Positions 44,962 through 53,720 are shown, numbered from the stretch's first letter. The stretch: DNA of 64,000 nucleotides from Variovorax sp. PBS-H4 (GCF_901827205.1 NZ_LR594675.1:1054001-1118000), one strand, 5' to 3'. Notes: generated from the sequence alone by a model not told the origin. Numbers and translations: made by a program.

Positions 44962-45579
44962 ATGGACAAGTCAAAGGGCGCCGACACCTCGGCAACTGCC
45001 AACTTTCTCAAGCAACAGCTGCGTTCCGCACTGGTTGCGCAACGGCTTGCCATGCCCGACCGGCTCGCGCGCGCCGACCTGCTGCAGCGCGTGATGCGGA
45101 TCTGGCTGGTGGGCCGGCCCGACACGGTGATCGGCGCCTACTGGCCGATCAAGGGCGAATTCGATCCGCTGCCGGCGCTGCACCGGTGGAAGGAAGACGG
45201 CGAGTTGCAGGGGGAACCGCAGCGCCGCCGCATCGGACTGCCGGTGATGGACAAGGTGCACAAGACCCTGACCTTTCATGCCTGGCATCCGGGCTGCCCG
45301 ATGGAAGAGGACGCTTTTGGCATTCCGAAGCCCAAGGACACGGAGCTGATCGTGCCCACGCTGCTCTTCGTGCCCTGCGTCGGCTACAGCGCCGGCGGCT
45401 ACCGGCTCGGCTACGGCGGCGGCTTCTACGACCGGACCCTGGCGGCGCTGGAACCGCGGCCCTTCACGGTCGGGCTGGGCTTCACCCAGGGTTTCCTCGA
45501 GGACTTCGAGCCGGAGCCGCATGACCTGCCGCTGGACGCAATCCTCAACGACAACGGAGTGGTCTGGCCGGTGGGTTGA
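44962..45579 (+). CDS. 5-formyltetrahydrofolate cyclo-ligase
   Basis: 205 aa. Converts 5-formyl-THF to 5,10-methenyl-THF with ATP. The C-terminal signature GYRLGYGGGFYDRTL and the earlier IGAYWPIKGEFDP and LPVMDK are characteristic. In several proteobacteria the gene is fused or linked to 6S RNA; no 6S RNA-like segment was noticed here. Divergent from the transglycosylase gene with a 9-bp gap, within which GCATTAT could be part of a -10 element. Confidence 0.93.
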   Translation: MDKSKGADTSATANFLKQQLRSALVAQRLAMPDRLARADLLQRVMRIWLVGRPDTVIGAYWPIKGEFDPLPALHRWKEDGELQGEPQRRRIGLPVMDKVHKTLTFHAWHPGCPMEEDAFGIPKPKDTELIVPTLLFVPCVGYSAGGYRLGYGGGFYDRTLAALEPRPFTVGLGFTQGFLEDFEPEPHDLPLDAILNDNGVVWPVG

Positions 45580-45634
45580 ATCGGCGCTTGTCGAGGCGGC
45601 CCCGGCCGTTCGGCGACGCCCGTTCATGACTCCT

Positions 45635-46618
45635 TCAGTCGAGCTGATCCACGGTGTCGGGGTCGGGCACCTCCCCGATGGTCTGCCGCGTGGTGGCCGC
45701 CTGGGCCTCGAGCCAGTCGCGAAAGGCCTGGATCTCGGGCCGCTGTGCGCTGCGCGGGCCGACGATCAGCCAATAGGCCATCGGTGAATCCATGCGGTGC
45801 TGCGGCAGCACTTCCACCAGGTCGCCGTTGGCCAGGCTCTCGGCGATCAGCGAGCTGCGCGCCAGCACCACGCCCTGCCCGGTGAGCGCGGCCTGCACCA
45901 TCTGATAGGCATAGTTGAAGTAGAGCCAGCGCTTGGGCTGCGCGCGCTGCAGGTCGTTGACCTCGAACCAGCGCCGCCATGTCAGCCATTCGAGGTGCGT
46001 GCGGTGCGCATCACCGGCCTCGATGAGTGCAAACCGCGCAATGTCGGCCGGCGTCCTGATCGGCGGGTTGCTCTTGATCAGCCAGGGGCTGGCCACCGGC
46101 GTGAGGTTCTCGCCGAACAGGCGTATCGAGCCCGCCGGCATGTTCTCGCCGGGGCCATAGCGCAGGGCGATATCGATGTCGGCGAGGTCCAGGTCGAGCG
46201 CGGAATCGCTGGCGTCGATGCGGATGTCGATCTCCGGGTTGTCGCGCTGGAAGGCTTCCAGCCGAGGGATCAGCCACATCGAGGCGAAGGAGGCAAAGGT
46301 CGTGAGCGAGACGCTCTTGCGCCCCGCGCTCTGCCGGATCTGCCGCACGGCGCCGTCGATGCGCGGCAGCGCCTGCTGCACCGCCAGCAGCAGCTGGGCG
46401 CCGGCGCTGGTGAGCTCGACGGCGCGCGTATGCCGCAGGAACAAGCCCACACCCACTTCTTCTTCGAGCGACTGGATCTGCCGGCTGACGGCGGACTGGG
46501 TCAGCGCCATCTCCTCGGCCGCAGCGCGAAAGTTGAGATGCCGGGCCACGGCCTCGAAGGCCCGCAGGTGGCCAGCCGAGATCGGGCGTGAGCGCAGGTG
46601 GGTCTGGGAATGCTGCAT
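45635..46618 (-). CDS. LysR family regulator, GcvA-like
   Basis: 327 aa from ATG 46618 (MQHSQTHLRSRPISAGHL). Winged helix-turn-helix at residues 15-75 (LNFRAAAEEMALTQSAVSRQIQSLE), then an effector domain with DIALRYGPG, a hallmark of the GcvA-like subgroup. The upstream frame extension reads as low-complexity shadow. The divergent DUF2917 gene, 147 bp away, is the likely target, an arrangement that recurs in related bacteria as far as I recall. Confidence 0.9.
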   Translation of the reverse strand: MQHSQTHLRSRPISAGHLRAFEAVARHLNFRAAAEEMALTQSAVSRQIQSLEEEVGVGLFLRHTRAVELTSAGAQLLLAVQQALPRIDGAVRQIRQSAGRKSVSLTTFASFASMWLIPRLEAFQRDNPEIDIRIDASDSALDLDLADIDIALRYGPGENMPAGSIRLFGENLTPVASPWLIKSNPPIRTPADIARFALIEAGDAHRTHLEWLTWRRWFEVNDLQRAQPKRWLYFNYAYQMVQAALTGQGVVLARSSLIAESLANGDLVEVLPQHRMDSPMAYWLIVGPRSAQRPEIQAFRDWLEAQAATTRQTIGEVPDPDTVDQLD

Positions 46619-46765
46619 GGCGACGGATGCGAGTCCACGGATTGATGCGAAAGCGGAATCATTAGGGTACCGCGTTTTCATTGGACCGCGAACGAGCCAG
46701 CGCCGATCATTCATTCCCGAAGCGCGCCATTGCGCTGACGAAGAACCCTCTTCCAGGAGCTCCCT

Positions 46766-47101
46766 ATGTCCGCCGCCTGCACCACCTCCACATTTCCGTC
46801 GTCCCCGGCCCTCGCTACCCGTCCGGCTGCTGTTCCGCCGGCCGTTCGTCGCGGTGCGTGGCAACTGGCGGCGGGCGAGGCGACCAGCCTCAGGGCATCG
46901 AAGGCGAGCATCCTGCGCATCCGGCAGGGACGCGTCTGGGTCACGCGGGACGCCACCGCCCAATGGGGCAGCGAGGACCTGGTGCTGGCACCGGGCGAGA
47001 CCTTGCGGGTCGAATCCGGCGAGCGCATCGTCATGGAGCCGTGGGACGGCCAGGGCGCTACCTACAGTTGGGATCTCGCGTCGGCCGCCGATCGGGCCTA
47101 G
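46766..47101 (+). CDS. DUF2917 protein
   Basis: 111 aa, start preceded by AGGAGCTCC. After about 30 variable residues comes a compact beta domain: WQLAAGEATSLRA, ILRIRQGRVWVTRD, LVLAPGETLRVESGERIVMEPW, the pattern of DUF2917, predicted cupin-like and of unknown role. Divergent from a GcvA-like LysR gene that probably controls it. It ends 2 bp before the convergent BLUF gene. Confidence 0.85.
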   Translation: MSAACTTSTFPSSPALATRPAAVPPAVRRGAWQLAAGEATSLRASKASILRIRQGRVWVTRDATAQWGSEDLVLAPGETLRVESGERIVMEPWDGQGATYSWDLASAADRA

Positions 47102-47103
47102 TT

Positions 47104-47493
47104 TCAGATGTCCAGCCTGGGGCGCAGCGCCAGAAAGCGCGCGAGCGCCTCTTGCCCGTCGAACTGCTCGACGACTGCAATGTCGTCGCTGTCTTCCACT
47201 TCGGCGAGCCCCAGATCGAACCTGTGGTAGCGGCGTTGCAAGAGTTCGCCCTCGTACACCACCCGCATCCGCACGTGCCTGGAGTCCGTCTCTAGCCGCT
47301 CCATCAGGCGCAGCACGTTGCGGCGCGGGCCTTCGAAGTGTTGGCAGAAGCGCATGCCGTCGAAGACCAGCAGGCCGGTGATGCCCTCCCTTTCATTTCG
47401 GGCGCGCGCCTGAGCCACGATCTGGCCTACCACGTCGGTGCGCTGGTCCGGGGCCAGCATGCTGCAGTAGAGGATCTCGTGGAGTTCTGTCAT
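47104..47493 (-). CDS. BLUF-domain blue-light sensor protein
   Basis: 129 aa, a nearly stand-alone BLUF domain that binds FAD. The residues of the light switch are present: Tyr9 in EILYCS, Asn33 and Gln51 in the ARNEREGITGLL...MRFCQHFEG region. The last 35 residues form the usual C-terminal cap helices. With no output domain it must signal through a partner. Divergent from a Crp/Fnr-type regulator gene 89 bp away, and convergent with the DUF2917 gene. Confidence 0.92.
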   Translation of the reverse strand: MTELHEILYCSMLAPDQRTDVVGQIVAQARARNEREGITGLLVFDGMRFCQHFEGPRRNVLRLMERLETDSRHVRMRVVYEGELLQRRYHRFDLGLAEVEDSDDIAVVEQFDGQEALARFLALRPRLDI

Positions 47494-47582
47494 TCGTCGG
47501 GGATGGGGGCGCCCGCAGTGTAGGAGCGCCCCGCGGCAAGCGAAATGTGAAAAGACATAGATCGGCGGCCTATAGTCCGAAG

Positions 47583-48350
47583 GTGACTTTCGACTATCCA
47601 GCGCTCAGTCATCCGCCGACCGGTCAGAACCCTTGCGACCGCTGCCTGCTGCGCTCCAATCCCGCCTTCCTGCCCATCACGAGCGAGGAATTGCGCCTCA
47701 TCGAATCCTTTCGCACCGGTACGCGCATCGTCGAGGCCGGCCGGCCGCTGATCGAGGAGGACCGACCCAGCCCCTCGCTCTACACGATCTACTCCGGCTG
47801 GGCCTTCCGATTCAAGACGCTGAGCGACGGCCGCCGGCAGATCCTGGGCTTCCTGCTTCCGGGGGATTTCGTCGGGCTGCAGGACGAGTTCGCCGAAAGC
47901 CACACGCATGGCGTCGAAGCGGTGACCGACATCGCAGTCTGTTGCTTCGCCCGCGAGCGCCTGTGGGAGCTGTTCCATGCCCAGCCCAAGCTGGGTTACC
48001 ACATCACCTGGCTGGCGGCGCGCGAGGAGAAGATCGTGGACGACAACCTCGTGACCGCCGGCCGCCGCAATGCGGGCGAGCGCGTCGCGATGCTGCTGAT
48101 GCATCTCTACCGGCGCGCCGAGCGAGTCGGCATGGCGCGCGGGGGCTGGGTCCAGTTTCCATTCAACCAGCAGCACATCGCCGATGCGCTCGGGCTGTCG
48201 CTGGTGCACACCAACAAGACCTTGAGGCGGCTGCAGCAACTGGGGTTGTACAAGCTCGAAGCCGGATGGCTGCGCATCCTCGAGCCCCATGCGCTGGAGA
48301 CCCTGGGCGACTACTTCGATCGGCCGCTGCAGGCGACGCCGCTGATCTGA
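47583..48350 (+). CDS. Crp/Fnr family transcriptional regulator
   Basis: 255 aa from GTG 47583 (reads MTFDYPALSHPP); another GTG at 47547 would add 12 residues. N-terminal cyclic-nucleotide-binding-like beta barrel (LYTIYSGWAFRFKTLSDGRRQILGFLLPGD, seen in parts) and a C-terminal winged helix (FNQQHIADALGLSLVHTNKTLRRL). Two N-terminal Cys in PCDRCLL could hold a metal or be redox-sensitive, but the four-Cys Fnr pattern is missing. Target genes unknown; shares its promoter gap with the BLUF gene. Confidence 0.9.
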   Translation: MTFDYPALSHPPTGQNPCDRCLLRSNPAFLPITSEELRLIESFRTGTRIVEAGRPLIEEDRPSPSLYTIYSGWAFRFKTLSDGRRQILGFLLPGDFVGLQDEFAESHTHGVEAVTDIAVCCFARERLWELFHAQPKLGYHITWLAAREEKIVDDNLVTAGRRNAGERVAMLLMHLYRRAERVGMARGGWVQFPFNQQHIADALGLSLVHTNKTLRRLQQLGLYKLEAGWLRILEPHALETLGDYFDRPLQATPLI

Positions 48351-48506
48351 AGCAGGTGTGAACGAATTCGCGCTGCCCGGTCATTCCGCCCCTCGGCGCG
48401 CACACTTCAGTGGCCCGAGGCGCCGCGGCGCAAGCGCCATCGCGTATCGTAGGGGCCCTGTCCGCAACGTGGACGAAGCCTGGACCGGCCTGCGCCGGCA
48501 ACTCCA

Positions 48507-49817
48507 TTGACCGTCGCCCGCTCATCCGTGAAGCTCCTGCCCCGCCTGCGCCAGATCGCCATGGTCGGCAGCGTCGAAACCTTCGGCGTTGCCATCGGCG
48601 GCATCGCCGGCCTGCTCATCGTCAACGTGCTGCCCAAGGACCAATATGCGGCCTACACCTTCCTGGTGGCCTGCATGACCCTGATCCTGGGAGTGACCGA
48701 CCTCGGGTTGGCACACTGCTGCATGCCCATCGTGGGGCAGCGTGCCAACGAGCGGCCCTGGGTCGTGGGCGTGTGCCACCAGGTCTTCCGCAAGCGCTGG
48801 TTGCTGCTGGCACTGGGTCTGGCACTGGTCGTGCCTTATTGGTTCTACAGCTCGCAGCAGCACGGCTGGTCCGGCGCCGCTTACCTGGCAGGCTCGGTAC
48901 TGATGGTGTCGGTCGTCCTGCTCGCGCTCAGGGAGCACTACGCCAGCACGGTGCTGCTCATCCTCAGCCAGATCGGCACCCTCAACCGCATTGCCTTCGC
49001 CTCGCACAGCGTTCGTATTGCATTTGTCGGCGCGGTGCTGCTCTTGCCGATCACGTCGTGGTCGATGGTCGGCATCGTGGCTGCGACCGCCGCTGCCAGC
49101 TTCGTCAGCGTTCTGCTCTATCGCAAGGCCTTCCGCACGCAGCAGGTGCCCGATGCGGACCTGGACGCCGGCGACTCCAAAAAGGTGGATGCCGAAATCC
49201 TGCGCATCGCCAAGCCCCTGGTGCTGCCGGGCGTTTTCTACCAGGTGCAGGGGGTCATCACCGTGTTCCTGGTGTCGCTGTTCGGCACTTCCAGCATGCT
49301 GGCCGAGGTCGGTGCCTTTGGCCGGCTCGCCATGGTGCTGATGGTGGTCGATCGCGTGACCAACGTGCTGCTGTTCCCCGCGATCGCGCGTGCGCCCATG
49401 GGCCCGCGCCTGGGCACCATCGTGGCGCAGGCCCATGTGGCTTACTTCGCCATGGGGGCAGCCGTGCTGCTGAGCTCCGTGGTCTTTCCGCAGTATTGGA
49501 TCCTGCTCCTGGGCAAGCAGTACGCGAGCATGACGCCGCTGGTGTGGATGGTCTTTCTGGCATCCATCGTGATGAACGCGTCCGGGTTTGCCTTTCGTAC
49601 GTTGTCGGTGCGCGGCGCGACGGCGGGCCAGACCTACAGCATCGCCGTGACGCTGATCACGCAGGTGCTCTTCCTGTGGCTGGTGGGCGTGAGCGACTTG
49701 CGCTCGGTGCTGTGGTTCGGCATTGCCACGAGCCTCGCCAACTTCGCCTACCAGTACGCGCTGCTGGCGACGCGCTGGCGGGAGTGGCGCAAGGACGACG
49801 CTCAGGCGCGCTTGTAG
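48507..49817 (+). CDS. Polysaccharide flippase-like membrane protein (MATE/Wzx superfamily)
   Basis: 436 aa with about 12 hydrophobic helices. Pattern (GSVETFGVAIGGIAGLLIV near the N-terminus, basic loops, ISQIGTLNR-like polar inserts) fits lipid-linked oligosaccharide flippases of the Wzx/MOP group. The start is a TTG at 48507; a GTG at 48528 would remove seven residues, and neither has a strong ribosome binding site. The next, convergent gene is glycosyltransferase-like and overlaps its end by 16 bp. No complete polysaccharide locus is present. Confidence 0.75.
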   Translation: MTVARSSVKLLPRLRQIAMVGSVETFGVAIGGIAGLLIVNVLPKDQYAAYTFLVACMTLILGVTDLGLAHCCMPIVGQRANERPWVVGVCHQVFRKRWLLLALGLALVVPYWFYSSQQHGWSGAAYLAGSVLMVSVVLLALREHYASTVLLILSQIGTLNRIAFASHSVRIAFVGAVLLLPITSWSMVGIVAATAAASFVSVLLYRKAFRTQQVPDADLDAGDSKKVDAEILRIAKPLVLPGVFYQVQGVITVFLVSLFGTSSMLAEVGAFGRLAMVLMVVDRVTNVLLFPAIARAPMGPRLGTIVAQAHVAYFAMGAAVLLSSVVFPQYWILLLGKQYASMTPLVWMVFLASIVMNASGFAFRTLSVRGATAGQTYSIAVTLITQVLFLWLVGVSDLRSVLWFGIATSLANFAYQYALLATRWREWRKDDAQARL

Positions 49818-50734
49818 ATCCGGCCGATTGCTGCAGCGATCTTCAAGGCGAGCTGGCTCTTGCGCAGCTCTCCGTCCGAATACACGCGGATCGGTGCATT
49901 GGCATAGCGCCAGTACCACTTGCTCGCGAGCGACGGAGGCCGACCTCGCAGCGCCTGGCCGATGAAGCCGCCATGCCACGGCTTGACCGAGCCGATCGCA
50001 TGAGAGAGGTAGTAGCCGCCAGGCGCGAAGTCCATCGCCTCCGGGCCGGCGGTGTTCAAGGGCGCATCGCACACCGTCAGTGCGAAGTTGAGGGCATCCT
50101 GGTCCGTCGAATGGAACAGCGCCGCCGACCCGCCCGCCTTGAGCTGCTTCGCGCCCTCGTTGTAGTCCACCACCAGGTCGCACAGCCGGCGCCACAGGTC
50201 CAGGAACTCGAAATGCGCGCGCGAAACCGCGATGAAGCCGGCGTTGTAGTAGCGGTCCAGCCCGCGGCGCGGCACGGCCCCATGGGGTGCGAAGAATCGG
50301 CCCCACAGCAGGCGCTTGGGATGCCGCGCCGGGAAGCACCAGTTGACGTCCTCCGCAAGGGAGATGCCGTCTTCGGTGAACCAGCCCGCGAGCGACGGCC
50401 AGTCGCACTTCACCACGATGTCGGGGTCGATGTAGGCGCAGATCTCCGCCTGCGGGGCATGCTTTTCCAGCATCTCGCGGATGAACGTGGGCTTGTAATA
50501 GGTGAAGTGCAGGGGCGTGTCGAGTTCGAGCATGCACAGGGTCAGCTGCGGCGCGACCTGGAGCCGGTTGCTGGCGCGGTCGAAGGCTGGCGCATCGACG
50601 ATCCAGCCGGGCAGGGCGCCGCGATAGCCTACCCACAGCTCGCCTTCGTAGCCCGCGGCGACCAGCGAGTTCGCCAGCGCCGCAACGCCGAAGTGATAGT
50701 TTTTCTCGAAAAGCGTGCAGAGCGTGATGTTCAT
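49802..50734 (-). CDS. Glycosyltransferase-like protein (GT8-type fold)
   Basis: 310 aa from ATG 50734 (MNITLCTLFEKNYHFGVAAL). An N-terminal nucleotide-sugar-binding half and the DxD-like YIDPDIVVK near residue 115 suggest a GT-A transferase; RYYNAGFIAVSR and HSTDQDALNFAL near 180-230 are typical for GT8-like enzymes, as is HAIGSVKPW near the end. Acceptor and sugar unknown. Together with the convergent flippase gene it hints at a small surface-glycan function. Confidence 0.75.
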   Translation of the reverse strand: MNITLCTLFEKNYHFGVAALANSLVAAGYEGELWVGYRGALPGWIVDAPAFDRASNRLQVAPQLTLCMLELDTPLHFTYYKPTFIREMLEKHAPQAEICAYIDPDIVVKCDWPSLAGWFTEDGISLAEDVNWCFPARHPKRLLWGRFFAPHGAVPRRGLDRYYNAGFIAVSRAHFEFLDLWRRLCDLVVDYNEGAKQLKAGGSAALFHSTDQDALNFALTVCDAPLNTAGPEAMDFAPGGYYLSHAIGSVKPWHGGFIGQALRGRPPSLASKWYWRYANAPIRVYSDGELRKSQLALKIAAAIGRIYKRA

Positions 50735-50799
50735 GAAGCGTAAGGAAGCGTTGCCCTCAAGTGTAAACAAATGTTCTATACATGCGCGTGACGTTCGCC

Positions 50800-51684
50800 T
50801 CATTGGGCGGCAAACAATTCAGCCAGATCGCGCTCGTAGACCTGCAGTCGGCGCACCGCCTGCTCGCGCTGGCCGGCGCTGGTGCTCCTGTGCAGGGCGG
50901 CCAGGCTGCGACAGCTTTCCTGGTGAAGCGCGCGTTGGCGATCGTGCCACGGCCCCGGCGGCGGGTCTGCGACGCGGAGCACATAGGCGTGGATGGTCGC
51001 CCGCGCTTCGGCCGGCTGCGTCCGCTCGGCGCGAAAGCGGCGCAGCAGCGCCAGCACCTCCCGCTGGCTTCGGCGACGCTCGGCGTCAACAGCTTGCGGG
51101 TCGAAGACGGACTGCGCCACCTGCTGTTTCAGCAGTTCGCGCTGCGCCGGCTCGAGACGGCCGTAGAAGTCTTCATGGCGCTCGAGAAGCCGCTCGTAGC
51201 GCTTCTCCTGCCAGCGCGCCGGGCCGCCATCGAGCCACTCCTTTCGGTACTCGGCGTTGTTCTTTGCGTACTTGCGCTCCAGCTGCTGCAGTTGCGCTTC
51301 CCCAAGGCTCAGCGCCAGATCGGCGCCGGGGCCTTCCGCCCGCACCGCCACCGCGAGCAGCCGCTCGCGGATGCGATCGGCAAATTCGCAGACCTGCTCG
51401 GGGGTGACATCTTCGGGCGCCAATGCTTGCGCCCTGCGCAGCAGCTCGGCCAGCCGGGGCAGCTCGTGGCGGCGATGCCACGCAAGCAGCTCGGCCAGGT
51501 CATCGCGCACCCGGGGCGTTTGCGTGCCGTCGAAATCCAGGTAGCCGTTCAGCCACCAGTAGCTCAGCTCTGGCAGGTTGTTGTAGGCCAGCTTGAGGGT
51601 GCTGCAGGCCGCGATCGTGGCGGCGGCGAGGAGCACGCCGATAATTCGCGCCAGCCAGACCCAACGAATTCGAGAAAGTGGCAT
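50800..51684 (-). CDS. DUF6279-like lipoprotein
   Basis: 294 aa from ATG 51684 (MPLSRIRWVWLARIIGVLLA) with a lipobox IAAC at residues 24-27 and the typical continuation STLKLAYNNLPELSYWWLNGYLD (seen in parts). The rest is helical and rich in Arg/Glu. This matches the DUF6279 family of proteobacterial lipoproteins of unknown function. Its start codon and that of the divergent glmU share the same CATG. Confidence 0.85.
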   Translation of the reverse strand: MPLSRIRWVWLARIIGVLLAAATIAACSTLKLAYNNLPELSYWWLNGYLDFDGTQTPRVRDDLAELLAWHRRHELPRLAELLRRAQALAPEDVTPEQVCEFADRIRERLLAVAVRAEGPGADLALSLGEAQLQQLERKYAKNNAEYRKEWLDGGPARWQEKRYERLLERHEDFYGRLEPAQRELLKQQVAQSVFDPQAVDAERRRSQREVLALLRRFRAERTQPAEARATIHAYVLRVADPPPGPWHDRQRALHQESCRSLAALHRSTSAGQREQAVRRLQVYERDLAELFAAQ

Positions 51685-53119
51685 GAACAAGACTTCGCAG
51701 GACAATCCGGAACCGGTCGATGTCGTCATCATGGCGGCGGGCAAGGGCACGCGCATGAAAAGCAGCCTGCCCAAAGTGTTGCATCGTTTAGGCGGGCGCG
51801 CGCTGGTGGCGCACGTCGTGGACACGGCCGCGCGCATCGGCGCGCGCAAGGTGGTGGTGGTCACTGGCCATGGCGCCACCGATGTCGAAGCTGCGCTCGC
51901 CGAGGGTGCTGCGGGCGTGCTGCCGCAATTCGCTCGGCAGGTGCCCCAACTGGGCACCGGCCACGCGATGCAACAGGCCGCTCCGCTCCTGCCCGACGAT
52001 GGCACGGTGGTGGTGCTTTCGGGCGACGTGCCCCTGATTGGCGACGCCACCCTGCGCGCGTTGATTGCACAGAGCGCGGGGCGCCGGCTCGCGCTGCTCA
52101 CCATCCGCGTGGAAGACCCGACCGGCTATGGCCGCATCGTGCGCGCGCCCGCCGCCGAAGGCGAGGGAGAGGTGCAGGCGATCGTGGAAGAGAAGGACGC
52201 GAGCGAGGCGCAGCGCGCCATCCGCGAGACCTACAGCGGTGTGATGGCCGTGCCGGCCCAATTGCTCAAGCCCTGGCTGGCGCGGCTGGACAACAAGAAC
52301 GCACAGGGCGAGTACTACCTGACCGACGTGGTGGGCTTCGCCACCATCGACGGCGTGCCCGTGCTGGCGCACCGCATCGACGACCCCCTCGAGGTGGCCG
52401 GCGTCAATACGCCCGCCCAGCTGGCGGCGCTCGAGCGCGCCTACCAGCGGCGCCAAGCCGATGTGCTGATGGCGCAGGGCGTGCGCCTCGCCGATCCGGC
52501 GCGCATCGACGTGCGCGGCACCCTGGCCTGCGAATCCGACGTCGAGATCGACGTCAACTGCGTCTTCGAGGGTGCCGTTTCGCTCGGCGCCGGCGTGCGC
52601 GTCGGCGCCAACTGCGTGATCGCCAATGCGCGCATCGAGACCGGCGCCGTGATTCATCCCTTTACCCATATCGACGGGGAGAAGGCCGGTGTGACGGTCG
52701 GCGGCGGTTCGCGGGTGGGGCCCTTCGCACGGCTACGGCCCGGCACGAGGCTCGGTGCCGAGGTGCATATCGGCAACTTCGTCGAGGTCAAGAACTCCAC
52801 GCTCGCCGCCGGCGCCAAGGCCAACCACCTGGCCTATCTGGGTGATGCCAGCGTGGGCGCACGCGTCAACTACGGCGCCGGCAGCATCACTGCCAACTAT
52901 GACGGCGCCAACAAGCACCGCACGGTGATCGGCGACGACGTCCACGTGGGCAGCAACTGCGTGCTGGTGGCGCCGATCACCATCGGCGCCGGCGGTACGG
53001 TGGGGGGTGGCTCGACCATCACCAAGAGCACCGAGCCGGGCGTGCTCACCGTCTCGCGGGGGCGGCAGGTCAGCTTTGCGAACTGGACGCGGCCGCAGAA
53101 GGCCCCGAAGAAGTCGTAG
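51683..53119 (+). CDS. glmU: Bifunctional UDP-GlcNAc pyrophosphorylase / glucosamine-1-phosphate acetyltransferase
   Basis: 478 aa. Makes UDP-GlcNAc for peptidoglycan and LPS. The N-terminal uridyltransferase has VVIMAAGKGTRM and LPKVLH; the C-terminal left-handed beta-helix has hexapeptide repeats, RPGTRLGAEVHIGNFVEVKN and the acyl-CoA region NYDGANKHRT. The ATG at 51683 follows GAGAAAG. The 3' end overlaps the convergent Lrp-type gene by 50 bp. glmS lies beyond that regulator on the same strand. Confidence 0.97.
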   Translation: MNKTSQDNPEPVDVVIMAAGKGTRMKSSLPKVLHRLGGRALVAHVVDTAARIGARKVVVVTGHGATDVEAALAEGAAGVLPQFARQVPQLGTGHAMQQAAPLLPDDGTVVVLSGDVPLIGDATLRALIAQSAGRRLALLTIRVEDPTGYGRIVRAPAAEGEGEVQAIVEEKDASEAQRAIRETYSGVMAVPAQLLKPWLARLDNKNAQGEYYLTDVVGFATIDGVPVLAHRIDDPLEVAGVNTPAQLAALERAYQRRQADVLMAQGVRLADPARIDVRGTLACESDVEIDVNCVFEGAVSLGAGVRVGANCVIANARIETGAVIHPFTHIDGEKAGVTVGGGSRVGPFARLRPGTRLGAEVHIGNFVEVKNSTLAAGAKANHLAYLGDASVGARVNYGAGSITANYDGANKHRTVIGDDVHVGSNCVLVAPITIGAGGTVGGGSTITKSTEPGVLTVSRGRQVSFANWTRPQKAPKKS

Positions 53120-53585
53120 GCAGCGGCACGCGGGGATCGAACTTCGCGCGCTTGACGCTGAAGAAGGCCTTGACGTTGCGCACATTGGCATCGGCGGTGA
53201 AGAGGCGCTGCGCGAGCGCCTGATAGCCGGGCATGTCGCGCACCGTGGCGATCAGTACGAAATCGGGGCCTGGCGAGACGCGGTAGCACTGCTGCACCGC
53301 TTCGTCGGCCACCACGCGCAGCTCGAAGGCTTCCAGGGCGGCTGCATCCTGTCGGTCGAGCGACACCTCGATCACTGCGGTGAGCAACGCACCTAGCCGG
53401 TCGGGATCGAGCACCGCGGCCTCACGCACGATCCAGCCGCCCTCGCGCAACCGGCGGACCCTCCGCAAGCAAGTCGCAGTCGAAAGGCCGAAGCGCTCGG
53501 CGAGCGATTGGTTGCTCTGGGACGCATCGTCTTGCAATGCGCCGAGGAGTTGCCAGTCTACTGAATCAATGACTTGAGATTTCAT
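53070..53585 (-). CDS. Lrp/AsnC family transcriptional regulator
   Basis: 171 aa from ATG 53585 (MKSQVIDSVDWQLLGAL). N-terminal helix-turn-helix (SNQSLAERFGLSTATCLRRVRRL) and a C-terminal RAM ligand-binding domain (VQQCYRVSPGPDFVLIA). The last 20 or so residues are Ser/Ala/Pro-rich and antisense to the end of glmU. It sits between glmU and glmS and shares a 135-bp gap with glmS, so regulation of glmS is plausible though unproven. Confidence 0.92.
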   Translation of the reverse strand: MKSQVIDSVDWQLLGALQDDASQSNQSLAERFGLSTATCLRRVRRLREGGWIVREAAVLDPDRLGALLTAVIEVSLDRQDAAALEAFELRVVADEAVQQCYRVSPGPDFVLIATVRDMPGYQALAQRLFTADANVRNVKAFFSVKRAKFDPRVPLPTTSSGPSAAASSSQS

Positions 53586-53720
53586 ATTAGACCGAAAACT
53601 GAAATTATCTAACACAGCCGGACCAGGATGAAATTTGATATCGTTGTTTGACGCAAAATGAATGCATATTTCATGAAGTGCTAACTACGATCCCATAACG
53701 TTCAATTCGCGGAGTTCTCC
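53586..53720. promoter_or_regulatory. Divergent promoter region of the Lrp-type regulator and glmS
   Basis: 135 bp, strikingly A/T-rich against its surroundings, as Lrp-type operators are. It contains the related pieces CTGAAATTAT, GATGAAATTTGATATC and GCATATTTCATGAAG, candidate half-sites. Towards the regulator, TTTCAT and GATAAT lie 18 bp apart; towards glmS, TTGACG begins near 53648. A GGAG ribosome binding site precedes the glmS ATG. No glmS ribozyme-like structure was seen. Confidence 0.45.

Noticed and set aside
53586..53720. Possible glmS ribozyme
   Set aside because: The 135-bp A/T-rich gap has none of the GC-rich pseudoknot helices expected, and the ribozyme is known mainly from Gram-positive bacteria.
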